From Candidatus Segatella intestinihominis (lineage in GTDB: Bacteria > Bacteroidota > Bacteroidia > Bacteroidales > Bacteroidaceae): a stretch of 13,826 bases of DNA. The notes beneath the pieces were generated by a model, which saw only the letters and a program-made list of their open reading frames with translations, did not search any database and was not told where the DNA came from. Positions 1-7,800 of the stretch are shown here, in pieces (position 1 is the stretch's first letter; each line of letters opens with the position of its first letter). The translations under genes and the position numbers were made by a program. The stretch lies in contig URLG01000068.1 in assembly GCA_900548535.1 (NCBI GenBank), positions 1-13,826 of the forward strand, in the 5' to 3' direction.

Positions 1-2
1 TC

Positions 3-1211
3 AACAAGATTGAGGAGATGGGATTCCACGACTGCCTGCGCCTCATCCACTTCCATATCGGTAGCCAGATTACCAAGATTCGCCGTATCCAGACTGCCCT
101 TCGTGAGGCTGCGCAGTTCTATATCAACCTGCACAAGATGGGCTACAACGTAGATTTCGTGGATTGCGGTGGCGGTCTGGGCGTCGATTACGATGGCACT
201 CGTTCCTCTAGCAGCGAAAGCTCAGTGAACTACTCCATCCAGGAATATGTCAACGACTGCGTATATACCTTCGTAGATGCAGCCAACAAGAACAATATCG
301 AGCACCCTAACCTCATCACCGAGAGTGGCCGTTCGCTCTCCGCCCATCACTCAGTATTGGTGATTGACGTATTGGAGACAGCTTCCCTGCCAGAGATGCC
401 AGAGGAGTTTGAGGCAAAGGAAACCGACCATCAGTTGGTAAAAGACCTCTATGAGATATGGGACAACCTGAATCCTCGCAACATGCTGGAGGACTGGCAT
501 GATGCCGAGCAGATACGCGACGAGGCATTGCAGCTCTTCTCTCACGGCATCGTAGATCTAAAGACACGTGCCGAGATAGAGGCGATGTACTGGAGCGTAT
601 GCCACGAGATCAACAGCCTGGCCAAACACATGAAGCATGTGCCAGAGGAATTGAGAGGACTGGACAAGTTGCTTGCCGATAAGTATTTCTGCAATTTCTC
701 TCTCTTCCAGAGTCTGCCAGACAGTTGGGCTATCGACCAGCTCTTCCCTATCATGCCTATCCAGCGATTGGACGAGCGTCCTACCCGCAACGCTACCCTG
801 CAAGACATCACTTGCGATAGCGATGGCAAGATAGCCAACTTCGTTACAGATGGCCATATTGGCAATGTGCTGCCTCTCCATCCACTGAAGAAAGACGAGC
901 CATACTACCTGGGCGTGTTCCTCGTAGGTGCCTACCAAGAGATTTTGGGCGATATGCACAATCTCTTCGGCGATACCAACGCTGCCCACATCTCTGTCAA
1001 GGATGGCAAGTACAATATCGACCAGATATTCGATGGCGAGACCGTAGAAGAGGTTTTGGATTATGTACAGTACAACCCTAAGAAGCTGGTTCGCCAGTTG
1101 GAGCAATGGGTAACCAAGAGTGTGAAGGAAGGCAAGATCTCGCTCGATGAGGGCAAGGAGTTCTTGGGAACCTACAGAAATGGCCTCTTCGGATACACAT
1201 ATCTTCAGTAA
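3..1211 (+). CDS. speA: Biosynthetic arginine decarboxylase, 3' part (5' end outside window)
   Basis: The reading frame is open from the window edge to the TAA at 1209-1211, giving 402 residues. The family is about 630 residues, so roughly the first third is missing and the ATG at 18 is internal. SpeA is a PLP-dependent fold-III enzyme that decarboxylates arginine to agmatine, the first step of the agmatine route to putrescine. Family motifs in order are HFHIGSQ (from base 51), the PLP phosphate-binding stretch CGGGLGVDYDGT, ESGRSLSAHH, the long SpeA-specific helical insert, CDSDGKI with the probable active-site Cys near base 813, and the DGHIGNVLPLHP/GAYQEILGDMHNLFGD C-terminal block. No frameshift is seen. 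argB follows on the same strand after 140 bp with no visible terminator, so co-transcription is likely. Family motifs identify it clearly. Confidence 0.96.
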   Translation, partial: NKIEEMGFHDCLRLIHFHIGSQITKIRRIQTALREAAQFYINLHKMGYNVDFVDCGGGLGVDYDGTRSSSSESSVNYSIQEYVNDCVYTFVDAANKNNIEHPNLITESGRSLSAHHSVLVIDVLETASLPEMPEEFEAKETDHQLVKDLYEIWDNLNPRNMLEDWHDAEQIRDEALQLFSHGIVDLKTRAEIEAMYWSVCHEINSLAKHMKHVPEELRGLDKLLADKYFCNFSLFQSLPDSWAIDQLFPIMPIQRLDERPTRNATLQDITCDSDGKIANFVTDGHIGNVLPLHPLKKDEPYYLGVFLVGAYQEILGDMHNLFGDTNAAHISVKDGKYNIDQIFDGETVEEVLDYVQYNPKKLVRQLEQWVTKSVKEGKISLDEGKEFLGTYRNGLFGYTYLQ

Positions 1212-1239
1212 GTGAAGAATGAAGAGTGAAGAGTGAAGA
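1212..1239 (+). repeat. Four-copy 7-bp tandem array, RTGAAGA
   Basis: Units are GTGAAGA, ATGAAGA, GTGAAGA and GTGAAGA, beginning on the base after the speA stop codon. It is one of three heptad arrays in the window that abut gene ends. Confidence 0.9.
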
Positions 1240-1291
1240 AACAACGTTCGGCGGCCGAAGGGAAAGCCAATTCAATTGCTTTACTAATCAT

Positions 1292-1345
1292 AAAGTTCAA
1301 AGCTCAAAGTTCAAAGCTCAAAGTTCAATGTTCAAAGTTCAAAGT
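1292..1345 (+). repeat. Seven-copy 7-bp tandem array, AAAGTTC, in the argB leader
   Basis: Seven full units plus AAAGT. The units are AAAGTTC, AAAGCTC, AAAGTTC, AAAGCTC, AAAGTTC, AATGTTC and AAAGTTC. The array ends 6 bp before the argB ATG and so fills the position where a ribosome-binding region would lie. It contains no stop codon in the argB frame, so the open frame continues upstream to a GTG at 1226. That extension is only translated repeat. Confidence 0.92.
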
Positions 1346-1351
1346 AACAAT

Positions 1352-2122
1352 ATGGAAAAGATTACAATAGTAAAAGTGGGCGGTGCCATCGTTGAAGACA
1401 GCGAGAAGCTGGCACAGCTCCTGAAGGATTTCGCTGCCATACCAGGCAAGAAAGTCTTGGTACATGGCGGCGGCAGACGCGCTACCAAGGTTGCCGCAGC
1501 CCTCGGCATAGAGAGCAAGATGGTAAACGGGCGTCGCATCACTGATGCCGACATGCTCGAAGTGGTAACCATGGTATATGGTGGATTGGTCAACAAGAAC
1601 CTCGTGGCAAAGCTCCAGGCCAACGGCGTGAACGCCCTCGGCTTGACAGGTGCCGACATGGACGTCATCCACAGCCATAAGCGCCCATTGAAGGATGGCA
1701 TCGACTTCGGTTTCGTAGGTGATGTGGAGCGTGCCGATGGCAAGATGCTCGAGACTCTCATCGAGGCAGGCGTAACCCCAGTGATGGCTCCATTGACCCA
1801 CGATGGCAAGGGAAACATCCTCAACACCAACGCCGACACCATCGCCAGCGAGACAGCCAAGGCTTTGGCTCCTTACTACGACGTGACCCTCATCTACAGC
1901 TTCGAGAAGAAGGGCGTATTGAGCAATCCAGACGATGACGACAGCGTTATCCCTGTGATTACCCACGAAGACTTCGAGAAGTACAAGGCTGATGGCACCG
2001 TAGCAGGCGGCATGATTCCTAAGCTGGAGAATGCACTTGCTGCCATTGATGCAGGTGTTAAAGAGGTAATCATCACCCTAGCCACCGCCATCGACGGCAA
2101 ACACGGTACAGTGATAAAATAA
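1352..2122 (+). CDS. argB: Acetylglutamate kinase (N-acyl-glutamate kinase)
   Basis: The protein has 256 residues, the normal size for ArgB. It phosphorylates the gamma-carboxylate of N-acetylglutamate in the second step of ornithine/arginine synthesis. Amino-acid-kinase motifs visible are the nucleotide-site Lys in KVGG (residues 8-11), the glycine loop HGGG (38-41), the substrate-carboxylate motif NGRRITDADML (59-69), GLTGADMD (98-105), NTNADTIASETAKAL (158-172) and GMIPKLENA with Lys224. I chose the ATG at 1352 because homology starts at MEKITIVKVGG and the upstream open frame is only tandem repeat. No promoter is seen between speA and this gene. In Bacteroides fragilis the arginine pathway is known to use N-succinyl intermediates, so the true substrate here may be N-succinylglutamate (inference). 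No other arg gene is adjacent. Confidence 0.95.
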   Translation: MEKITIVKVGGAIVEDSEKLAQLLKDFAAIPGKKVLVHGGGRRATKVAAALGIESKMVNGRRITDADMLEVVTMVYGGLVNKNLVAKLQANGVNALGLTGADMDVIHSHKRPLKDGIDFGFVGDVERADGKMLETLIEAGVTPVMAPLTHDGKGNILNTNADTIASETAKALAPYYDVTLIYSFEKKGVLSNPDDDDSVIPVITHEDFEKYKADGTVAGGMIPKLENALAAIDAGVKEVIITLATAIDGKHGTVIK

Positions 2123-2185
2123 GAGAGAATTAGAAACAGATAATAAACATAGAAAGGTTAATAGAGGTTAAAAGCTAAAGTTGGC

Positions 2186-2211
2186 TGTAACTTTCTTATA
2201 ACCCAGTCGTC
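2186..2211 (+). promoter_or_regulatory. Candidate ECF sigma-dependent promoter (autoregulatory)
   Basis: TGTAAC at 2186-2191 and CGTC at 2208-2211 are separated by exactly 16 bp. This resembles the AAC-type -35 and CGT-type -10 elements of ECF promoters. It lies just upstream of an ECF sigma gene, where self-activation is common. The implied transcript start near 2218 leaves a leader of only about 9 nt. An alternative reading as a vegetative box (TAACTTTC, close to TAnnTTTG) is less convincing. Confidence 0.55.
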
Positions 2212-2226
2212 ATTGATTATAGAGGG

Positions 2227-2739
2227 ATGAAAGAAATCAGTTTCCGAAACGATGTTTTGCCACTGAAGAATAAGCTCTTCAGACTGGCACTGCGCATTAC
2301 TCTCAACCGGGAGGAAGCAGAGGACGTTGTGCAGGACACCATGATCAAGGTCTGGAACTCGCGCGACAAATGGCAGGAACTCGATAGCATCGAAGCCTAC
2401 AGCCTCACCATCGCACGCAACCTCTCGCTCGACCGCATCAAGAAGATGGACAATCAGAATGATTCCTTGGAAGAGCAGAAGGTAGAACGCCTGGACATGG
2501 CTTCCACCCCATCTGAACGAATGATACAGAAAGACAAGCTGGACATCGTGAGGAGCATCATCAACGAGTTGCCTGAGAAGCAGCGCTCCTGCTTGCAACT
2601 TCGAGACATCGAAGGCAAGACCTACAAGGAGATAGCCAGTATACTCTGCATCACCGAAGAACAAGTAAAGGTGAACATTTTCAGAGCTCGTCAAACAGTT
2701 AAACAAAGATTTCAACAATTCGACAGATATGGATTATAA
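2227..2739 (+). CDS. ECF-family RNA polymerase sigma factor
   Basis: The 170-residue protein has the two-domain ECF layout. Region 2 is at about residues 8-75 (core-binding and -10 recognition, with NREEAEDVVQDTMIKVWN and the ARNLSLDRIKK end). After a short linker comes region 4 at about 105-160, with LPEKQRSCLQLRDIEGKTYKEIASIL and a helix-turn-helix TEEQVKVNIFRARQTVKQRF. It redirects RNA polymerase to stress or envelope regulons; the inducing signal cannot be read from sequence. The ATG at 2227 is supported because the next Met (39) lies inside region 2. Its last 11 bases overlap the start of the next gene, implying translational coupling to a membrane anti-sigma partner. A candidate ECF promoter sits directly upstream. 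Bacteroidetes relatives include B. fragilis EcfO, but orthology is not established here. Confidence 0.9.
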   Translation: MKEISFRNDVLPLKNKLFRLALRITLNREEAEDVVQDTMIKVWNSRDKWQELDSIEAYSLTIARNLSLDRIKKMDNQNDSLEEQKVERLDMASTPSERMIQKDKLDIVRSIINELPEKQRSCLQLRDIEGKTYKEIASILCITEEQVKVNIFRARQTVKQRFQQFDRYGL

Positions 2740-3226
2740 GTACATCAACCAACTTTTGGATCGCTACTGGAAGGGCGAGACTTCTCTCGAAGAAGAGGAG
2801 ATTCTCCGCGCATTCTTCAGCCAGGACGAGTTGCCTGCCGAGCTGAAGCCTTATCAAGCACTCTTCTCTTACGAGATGGGCGAGGCTAAGCAAGAGACGC
2901 TGGGTGATGACTTCGACCAGAAGATGATGGCGATGATTGAGGATGAATACACCAAGGAGCCTAACAAGGCGAAGGTGGTTTCACTCACAGAGCGCTTGAA
3001 GCCTCTCTTCAAGGCTGCCGCTGTGGTGGCTATCATCCTGACACTGGGCAATGCTGCTCAGGTGCCATTCCAGCAGGATGCCGACAATCAAGTTGAAAAC
3101 GTAGGATATACCAAGAGTGGCAAGGGCTTGTCCGTAGCCATGGGTGATTCTGCCTCGGTCGATTCGATGCAGCACAGCAGCATCGACCAAGTGAATACGC
3201 AGAATTCTCCTACGATATTGAAGTAG
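2729..3226 (+). CDS. Probable membrane anti-sigma factor (uncharacterised Bacteroidetes type)
   Basis: The 165-residue protein has a charged N-terminal region with YINQLLDRYWKGETSLEEEEILRAFF (residues 5-30). This E/D-rich helical segment is typical of small proteins encoded beside Bacteroidetes ECF sigma factors. A hydrophobic segment at about residues 92-112 (LFKAAAVVAIILTLG) is preceded by Lys/Arg, predicting N-in, C-out topology. The C-terminal tail of about 50 residues is polar and Ser/Gln/Asp rich, with no recognisable domain. No zinc anti-sigma HxxxCxxC motif is present. The ATG overlaps the sigma gene by 11 bp and the pair ends at a strong terminator. The anti-sigma role is inferred from context and topology, not from a known fold. 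It could instead be a co-regulator. Confidence 0.7.
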   Translation: MDYKYINQLLDRYWKGETSLEEEEILRAFFSQDELPAELKPYQALFSYEMGEAKQETLGDDFDQKMMAMIEDEYTKEPNKAKVVSLTERLKPLFKAAAVVAIILTLGNAAQVPFQQDADNQVENVGYTKSGKGLSVAMGDSASVDSMQHSSIDQVNTQNSPTILK

Positions 3227-3327
3227 ATTATTTCTATGCTTTCTCTATAAAATCATGTTTAGTAAAACAATTACGAAACTGTGAAGTTTCAATTCTCTCA
3301 AATTTTTCATAACATACTAACGTAATA

Positions 3328-3361
3328 GGGCTGCCAGGATGTACTGGCAGCCCAACTTTTT
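3328..3361 (+). terminator. Rho-independent terminator after the sigma/anti-sigma operon
   Basis: A perfect 10-bp stem, GGGCTGCCAG (3328-3337) with CTGGCAGCCC (3344-3353), has a 6-nt loop and is followed by AACTTTTT. The T-run is only on the + strand side, so it mainly ends the + transcript. A weaker hairpin (GAAACT/AGTTTC, 3275-3290) lies upstream. No good terminator for the converging minus-strand operon is seen. Confidence 0.88.
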
Positions 3362-3398
3362 ATATACCTTTTCTTATATCTATCGAAAAACGCATTTC

Positions 3399-4226
3399 CT
3401 AGCCCTTCTTGAGCCTCTGAACCATCTGGATGAAGCTTGGTATCATGATGCAGAGAGAGAAGCCTACGGCGTAATATACGGTCTTCTCATCGCCATGGAA
3501 CAGGTCGATGAGCTTGCCATTGGTCTGTGGTAGGATATTGGCCAGAATAAACGCCACGGTATTGTTAACCCAGTGCAGCAGGATGCCTGGCACGAGGCTC
3601 TTGGTGCGATAATACATCCATCCCAGTATCAAGCCCATCAGGAGAGCATTGACAAACTGCGCCATATTGCCATGCGCCACACCAAAGATGGCGGCAGAAA
3701 TCATGATTGCCACCCAGTGGTTCTTCTTGCTCATCATATCCAGCAAGGTGCGGAGAATGGCACCACGGAACACAATTTCCTCAGCCAATGGTGCCAAGAT
3801 GCCCACAGCCACATAGCCCCAAGGTTCCTTCATCAGGCTGGCGAACAATCGCTCGGCACTATCGTCCATCTCGATGCCCAACTGCTCATAGAGGAAGGTG
3901 AGCGGAATGATGGCTCCCAAGGTGAACAAAGCCACCCAAAGGAGTTGCAGCCATGGCTTGGAGAGGAGATAATCGCGCGTAACGGGGGTCCACTTGATGC
4001 GTAGGAAGAGCGCCAAGGTGATGACATTGCTGAATACGGAGGTCAGAGCCAGCAAGATGGCGTTGCCACCCGTAGCCATATCCTGCACCGTAGCCATATA
4101 GCCCACGTGCTTCACCGCAGCCCAGATGCCCGCACCTGCGTACATCACAATCATCTGGATTACTATAAATAGGATGATGTATAAGACTACATCCAATATT
4201 CCTTTCTTCAAACTAATCTTTGCCAT
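3399..4226 (-). CDS. CPBP family intramembrane glutamic endopeptidase
   Basis: The 275-residue protein is strongly hydrophobic with roughly seven to eight membrane segments. The three CPBP/Abi motifs are present: EEIVFR (EExxxR, E149/E150/R154), FGVAH (FxxxH, F181/H185) and HWVNN (H218 to N222). These form the active site of Rce1-like intramembrane proteases. Substrates are unknown; roles in prenyl-protein processing, bacteriocin immunity or envelope regulation have been proposed for family members. I take the ATG at 4226. An in-frame TTG at 4238 would add four residues (first residue plus KKK) but is a weaker start. The gene overlaps the ribF stop by 14 bp and is the last gene of the ATPase-ribF operon. 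This suggests translational coupling rather than a shared function. Confidence 0.9.
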   Translation of the reverse strand: MAKISLKKGILDVVLYIILFIVIQMIVMYAGAGIWAAVKHVGYMATVQDMATGGNAILLALTSVFSNVITLALFLRIKWTPVTRDYLLSKPWLQLLWVALFTLGAIIPLTFLYEQLGIEMDDSAERLFASLMKEPWGYVAVGILAPLAEEIVFRGAILRTLLDMMSKKNHWVAIMISAAIFGVAHGNMAQFVNALLMGLILGWMYYRTKSLVPGILLHWVNNTVAFILANILPQTNGKLIDLFHGDEKTVYYAVGFSLCIMIPSFIQMVQRLKKG

Positions 4227-5160
4227 TTTCTTCTTCAAATAAATTAATTATCATTTGTTCATCCTCCTTCAACTGCGCCGCCAACTCCTCAGGGCTCTCA
4301 AACTTTCTCTCGCCTCGGATGCGCTTCACAAAGCTCACCAGCAGGAGTTGGTCGTAGATGTCGCCCTCAAAGTTGAAGATATGCGTCTCCAGCGTCAGCT
4401 GCTTGCCATCGAAGGTAGGTCGGGTGCCGATGTTCATCATACCCTGCTTCCATACCACTGTACCTTCCAATCGTGCCTTTACGGCATATACGCCAGGGGC
4501 AGGTATCATCTGCCCGAAATGGGAGAGGTCGAGATTGGCGGTAGGGAATCCGAGCTTTCTGCCCTCGTGATAGCCGTTCACCACCTTGCCAATGATGGTA
4601 TAGGGGTAGCCCAGGCACTGGTTTGCCATATCCACCTCGCCCTCTTTCAGGAACGAGCGAATCACGGAGGAGGAGATATTGATGCCATTCATAGAATAAG
4701 CCTGGTTCTTGATCACCTCGATGCCCATCTCCTTGCCATAGCACACGTAGTCATCAAAAGTCTCCTCTCGGTTATGACCGAAGCGATGGTCGTAGCCGAT
4801 GAAGAGCTTCTTTACGTGCAGATGGTCGTGGAGCACCTGCTGCATAAACTCCCTAGCCGACATAGCTGCCATCTCACGTGTGAAATGCAATACCACGGCA
4901 TCATCCACCTCCGTCTTGGAGAGCAGGAGCAGCTTGGAGTCGAGCGTGCTCAGCATCTCCGGCTGATAATCGCTCTGAAGCACCTTTCTGGGATGCTCAT
5001 CAAAGGTGATGACCACCGCCGGCATACCGTCCTGTCGTGCCGTCTCCACCAGATGGCTTATCAAGAACTGATGTCCCCGATGCACGCCATCAAAGAAGCC
5101 GATGGTGGCTACGCAAGGCTCTGTCATCGCCACCTTATTATCATAATATATTGTATTCAT
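4213..5160 (-). CDS. ribF: Bifunctional riboflavin kinase / FMN adenylyltransferase
   Basis: The 315-residue protein makes FMN from riboflavin plus ATP and then FAD. The N-terminal nucleotidyltransferase domain (about 14-185) shows IGFFDGVHRGH (20-30), FIGYDHRFGHNREE (120-133) and the ISSSVIR signature (162-168). The C-terminal flavokinase domain (about 186-310) shows GKVVNGYHEGRKLGFPTAN (191-209), NIGTRPTF (243-250) and LETHIFNF with the probable catalytic Glu258. Length and both domains are typical of full bifunctional RibF. The ATG shares one base with the upstream ATPase stop codon, so the gene has no leader of its own and no FMN riboswitch. Expression must depend on the ATPase transcript or an internal promoter. 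The CPBP gene overlaps its 3' end. Confidence 0.96.
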   Translation of the reverse strand: MNTIYYDNKVAMTEPCVATIGFFDGVHRGHQFLISHLVETARQDGMPAVVITFDEHPRKVLQSDYQPEMLSTLDSKLLLLSKTEVDDAVVLHFTREMAAMSAREFMQQVLHDHLHVKKLFIGYDHRFGHNREETFDDYVCYGKEMGIEVIKNQAYSMNGINISSSVIRSFLKEGEVDMANQCLGYPYTIIGKVVNGYHEGRKLGFPTANLDLSHFGQMIPAPGVYAVKARLEGTVVWKQGMMNIGTRPTFDGKQLTLETHIFNFEGDIYDQLLLVSFVKRIRGERKFESPEELAAQLKEDEQMIINLFEEENGKD

Positions 5161-7775
5161 TACTTATTTCTCTTAGCCAATAATCTCTTAAATAGTCGGA
5201 ACACCTCGCCTGCCCAGAGCACGATGGAAGTGCCACCGATGATGGCAAGCCACTCTGTAGCCGACAATGGCACGGTGCGGAACATCTCGCCACCGAAGGT
5301 CACGATGATCCACTGTCCTATCAATATCAAGCCCAATACCAAGATCATGCCCTTGTCCTTCAGGAAGTGGCGGAAGGCAGTGCGATTGCTACCCAAAGCC
5401 TTGGCATTGAAGAGATTCCAGAACTGTATCATCACGAAGATGGTGAAGAAGATGGTGAGTTCATGGACATCCACGCCGCCCTCGCCCCTGCGCTCGCAGT
5501 AGACGAGCAGGGCAAACATCACGGCGAAGAATACCACGCCACAGAAGAGGATGCCCCAAGCCATACTCTTGGTGATGATGAAGTCGGAACCCTTGCGAGG
5601 CTTGTCTTGCATCACCTCATGCGATGGAGGCAAGGATGCGAGCGCCAAGGCTGCAAAGGTATCCATGATGAGGTTGACCCAGAGTATCTGCGTTACCGTG
5701 AGCGGCATCTCCGTACCGATAACCGAGCCGCCCAACACCAAGAGCAGGGCTACCACATTGACCACCAACTGGAAGAAGAGGAATCGCTGCAAGTTGCGAT
5801 AGAGCGAGCGGCCCCACATCACGGCATTGGCAATGCTCTTGAAGGAATCATCGAGCAGAGTCATGTCCGAAGCCTCCTTAGCCACGGAGGTACCAGAACC
5901 CAGCGACAAGCCCACATGGGCATAGTGGAGGGCTGGCGCATCATTGGTACCATCGCCCGTTACAGCCACCACATCACCACGCTTCTGGAGCATGGCTACG
6001 AGTCGCTGCTTGTCGGTAGGACGGGCACGGCTCATCACCCTGATGTCCTTGGCACGCTCATAAGCCTCCTCATCCGAGAGAGCTTCCCACTGTTCGCCCG
6101 TTATCATCTGCTGGTCGAGCGAAGTCATGTCGCCATCGGCGCCGATGTTCTCAGCCTCATCCTCAAATACGCCTATCTGCTTACCTATCTCCAAGGCTGT
6201 GGCTGCGGTATCACCCGTTACCATCTTAACCTCGATACCCGCACGGCGACACTCCTTGACGGCTGCCGGCACGTCCTTGCGGATAGGGTCGGTGATGGCT
6301 ACGAGAGCCTGCAGGGTGAAGTTCTTATCAGACAGGAGCTGGCTGATATTGAGATCTGCCTCTATCTCCTTAAAGGCGAAAGCGAGGGTTCGCATAGCCT
6401 TATGTTGCCATTCATCCAGCTCACGAAGAGCCTGGTTGCGCTCTCGCTCCTCCATCTGGCAGAGGGAGAGCACGATTTCTGGCGCACCCTTCACCAGGAG
6501 ATATTTCTTATCAGATACCTCGGCGATGGTAGCCATGTATTTCTTCTCGGTAGAGAATGGTTGCTGCTTCAGCACCTTAGCCTGCTGGCGAATCTCCTTA
6601 TAATCCTTGCCTTTCGACTTGAGCCACAAGAGGAGAGCCGACTCGGTAGGATTGCCGATAGCCTTGTCTTCGTCTAGTTCGGCGGTAGAGTTGAGGGCTA
6701 TCGCCACATCCAAGAGCTGGGCGTTGTCATCCTTCTGCAGGAGTTCGTCCACCTGCATCTGGTTTTGGGTAAGCGTACCCGTCTTGTCGGTACAAATCAC
6801 GGTTACGGCTCCCATCGTCTCACAGGCATGTAGCTTTCTTACCAAGTTGTTGGATTTCAGCATACGTCGCATGTTCAGGGCAAGCGAAAGGGTGATAGCC
6901 ATAGGCAAACCCTCTGGCACAGCCATCACGATGAGGGTAACCGCCATCATGAAGTAGCCCAACACGATCTCTGCCATATAAAAATAGTCCTTGCCGCCCC
7001 AAACAGGATTGGTGAGGATATCGTGAACGAGGAAGATGACAAAAGCTGCCACGGATACCACGCTGCCCACCTTGGATATCATGGAGGCAAGCTTATCCAG
7101 CTGCACATAGAGCGGCGTCTTCACTGATGTCTGCTCAGTGGACTTCTGCGCCACCTTACCTATCTCAGTGGCATCGCCCACGGCGGTTACCACAAATTCT
7201 CCCCTACCATTCATCACCATGGTAGAGCGGAGCACCACGTTGCGAGGATAGGCACCATCGCCGCCCCCTTCCAGGTTCTTCTCGGTGATAGGCTCGCCCG
7301 TCAGGGTAGACTCATTGATTTGCAGGTCGGTGCAAGTGAGGAGCTCGCCATCGGCAGGCACCTCGTCGCCCACTTCGATGAGCACCACGTCGCCCACCAC
7401 GATGTCGTGGCGAGGTATCTGCATCACCTTGCCCTTGCGGCGCACCTTCACGGGCTGCTCCTCGCTCAGGGCAGTGAGCACATTGAATTTCTTGGCAGCA
7501 TCACGCTCAAAGTAGAAACCCACGGTGGTGGCTAGGAAAACAGCCACGAAGATACCGATGGTCTCCATAAAATTCTGTTCGATAAAGGCGAGGATGAGCG
7601 AAACGAATGCCGCAACGAGAAGTATCTGGATAATCGGATCGCGATACTTATCCAGATACAATTTCCATAATGAGGTACGATGAGGAGGTGTCAAGACATT
7701 GCGTCCATGTTGTTCCCTACTCTGCTTTACTTGTTCGTCGGTCAAGCCGAATCTCTTGTTTTTGTCTATATCCAT
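5160..7775 (-). CDS. Calcium-translocating P-type ATPase, PMCA/SERCA type (P-type IIB-like)
   Basis: The 871-residue inner-membrane cation pump is predicted to export Ca2+ with ATP hydrolysis. Visible features are an N-terminal cation-ATPase domain; GDEVPADGE (136-144); the actuator loop LTGEP (158-162); M4 VMAVPEGLP with Glu288 (283-291); and the phosphorylation site CTDKTGTLT with Asp330. Also present are the nucleotide-domain KGAPE (429-433), MVTGD (518-522), the hinge TGDGTNDAPA (606-615), and M6 NLIMD with Asn701 and Asp705. The M4 Glu with M6 Asn/Asp pattern fits Ca2+ coordination rather than heavy-metal transport. There is no CPC motif or N-terminal metal-binding domain. About ten membrane helices are expected. 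It is the first gene of the operon with ribF and the CPBP protease; a TATCTTTG box and an alternating pyrimidine/purine tract lie in its leader. Mn2+ or broader cation specificity cannot be excluded. Confidence 0.94.
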   Translation of the reverse strand: MDIDKNKRFGLTDEQVKQSREQHGRNVLTPPHRTSLWKLYLDKYRDPIIQILLVAAFVSLILAFIEQNFMETIGIFVAVFLATTVGFYFERDAAKKFNVLTALSEEQPVKVRRKGKVMQIPRHDIVVGDVVLIEVGDEVPADGELLTCTDLQINESTLTGEPITEKNLEGGGDGAYPRNVVLRSTMVMNGRGEFVVTAVGDATEIGKVAQKSTEQTSVKTPLYVQLDKLASMISKVGSVVSVAAFVIFLVHDILTNPVWGGKDYFYMAEIVLGYFMMAVTLIVMAVPEGLPMAITLSLALNMRRMLKSNNLVRKLHACETMGAVTVICTDKTGTLTQNQMQVDELLQKDDNAQLLDVAIALNSTAELDEDKAIGNPTESALLLWLKSKGKDYKEIRQQAKVLKQQPFSTEKKYMATIAEVSDKKYLLVKGAPEIVLSLCQMEERERNQALRELDEWQHKAMRTLAFAFKEIEADLNISQLLSDKNFTLQALVAITDPIRKDVPAAVKECRRAGIEVKMVTGDTAATALEIGKQIGVFEDEAENIGADGDMTSLDQQMITGEQWEALSDEEAYERAKDIRVMSRARPTDKQRLVAMLQKRGDVVAVTGDGTNDAPALHYAHVGLSLGSGTSVAKEASDMTLLDDSFKSIANAVMWGRSLYRNLQRFLFFQLVVNVVALLLVLGGSVIGTEMPLTVTQILWVNLIMDTFAALALASLPPSHEVMQDKPRKGSDFIITKSMAWGILFCGVVFFAVMFALLVYCERRGEGGVDVHELTIFFTIFVMIQFWNLFNAKALGSNRTAFRHFLKDKGMILVLGLILIGQWIIVTFGGEMFRTVPLSATEWLAIIGGTSIVLWAGEVFRLFKRLLAKRNK

Positions 7776-7800
7776 TTTTCTTGATAGAAGTACTTCTTAC

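Noticed and set aside
1226..1351. Longer ArgB start at GTG 1226
   Set aside because: The extra 42 residues are translated tandem repeat, and ArgB homology begins at the ATG at 1352.
3275..3290. Hairpin GAAACT/AGTTTC as a terminator
   Set aside because: Only six A/T-rich pairs and no adjacent T-run; the strong terminator lies 40 bp further on.
4227..4238. TTG start for the CPBP protein
   Set aside because: It adds only four residues (first residue plus KKK); the ATG at 4226 is a normal start at the usual N terminus.
5161..5200. FMN riboswitch upstream of ribF
   Set aside because: ribF begins one base inside the ATPase stop codon, leaving no room for a leader aptamer.
7294..7302. TGEP in place of TGES in the ATPase actuator loop as a defect
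   Set aside because: The Gly-Glu pair needed for dephosphorylation is kept and all other catalytic motifs are intact.
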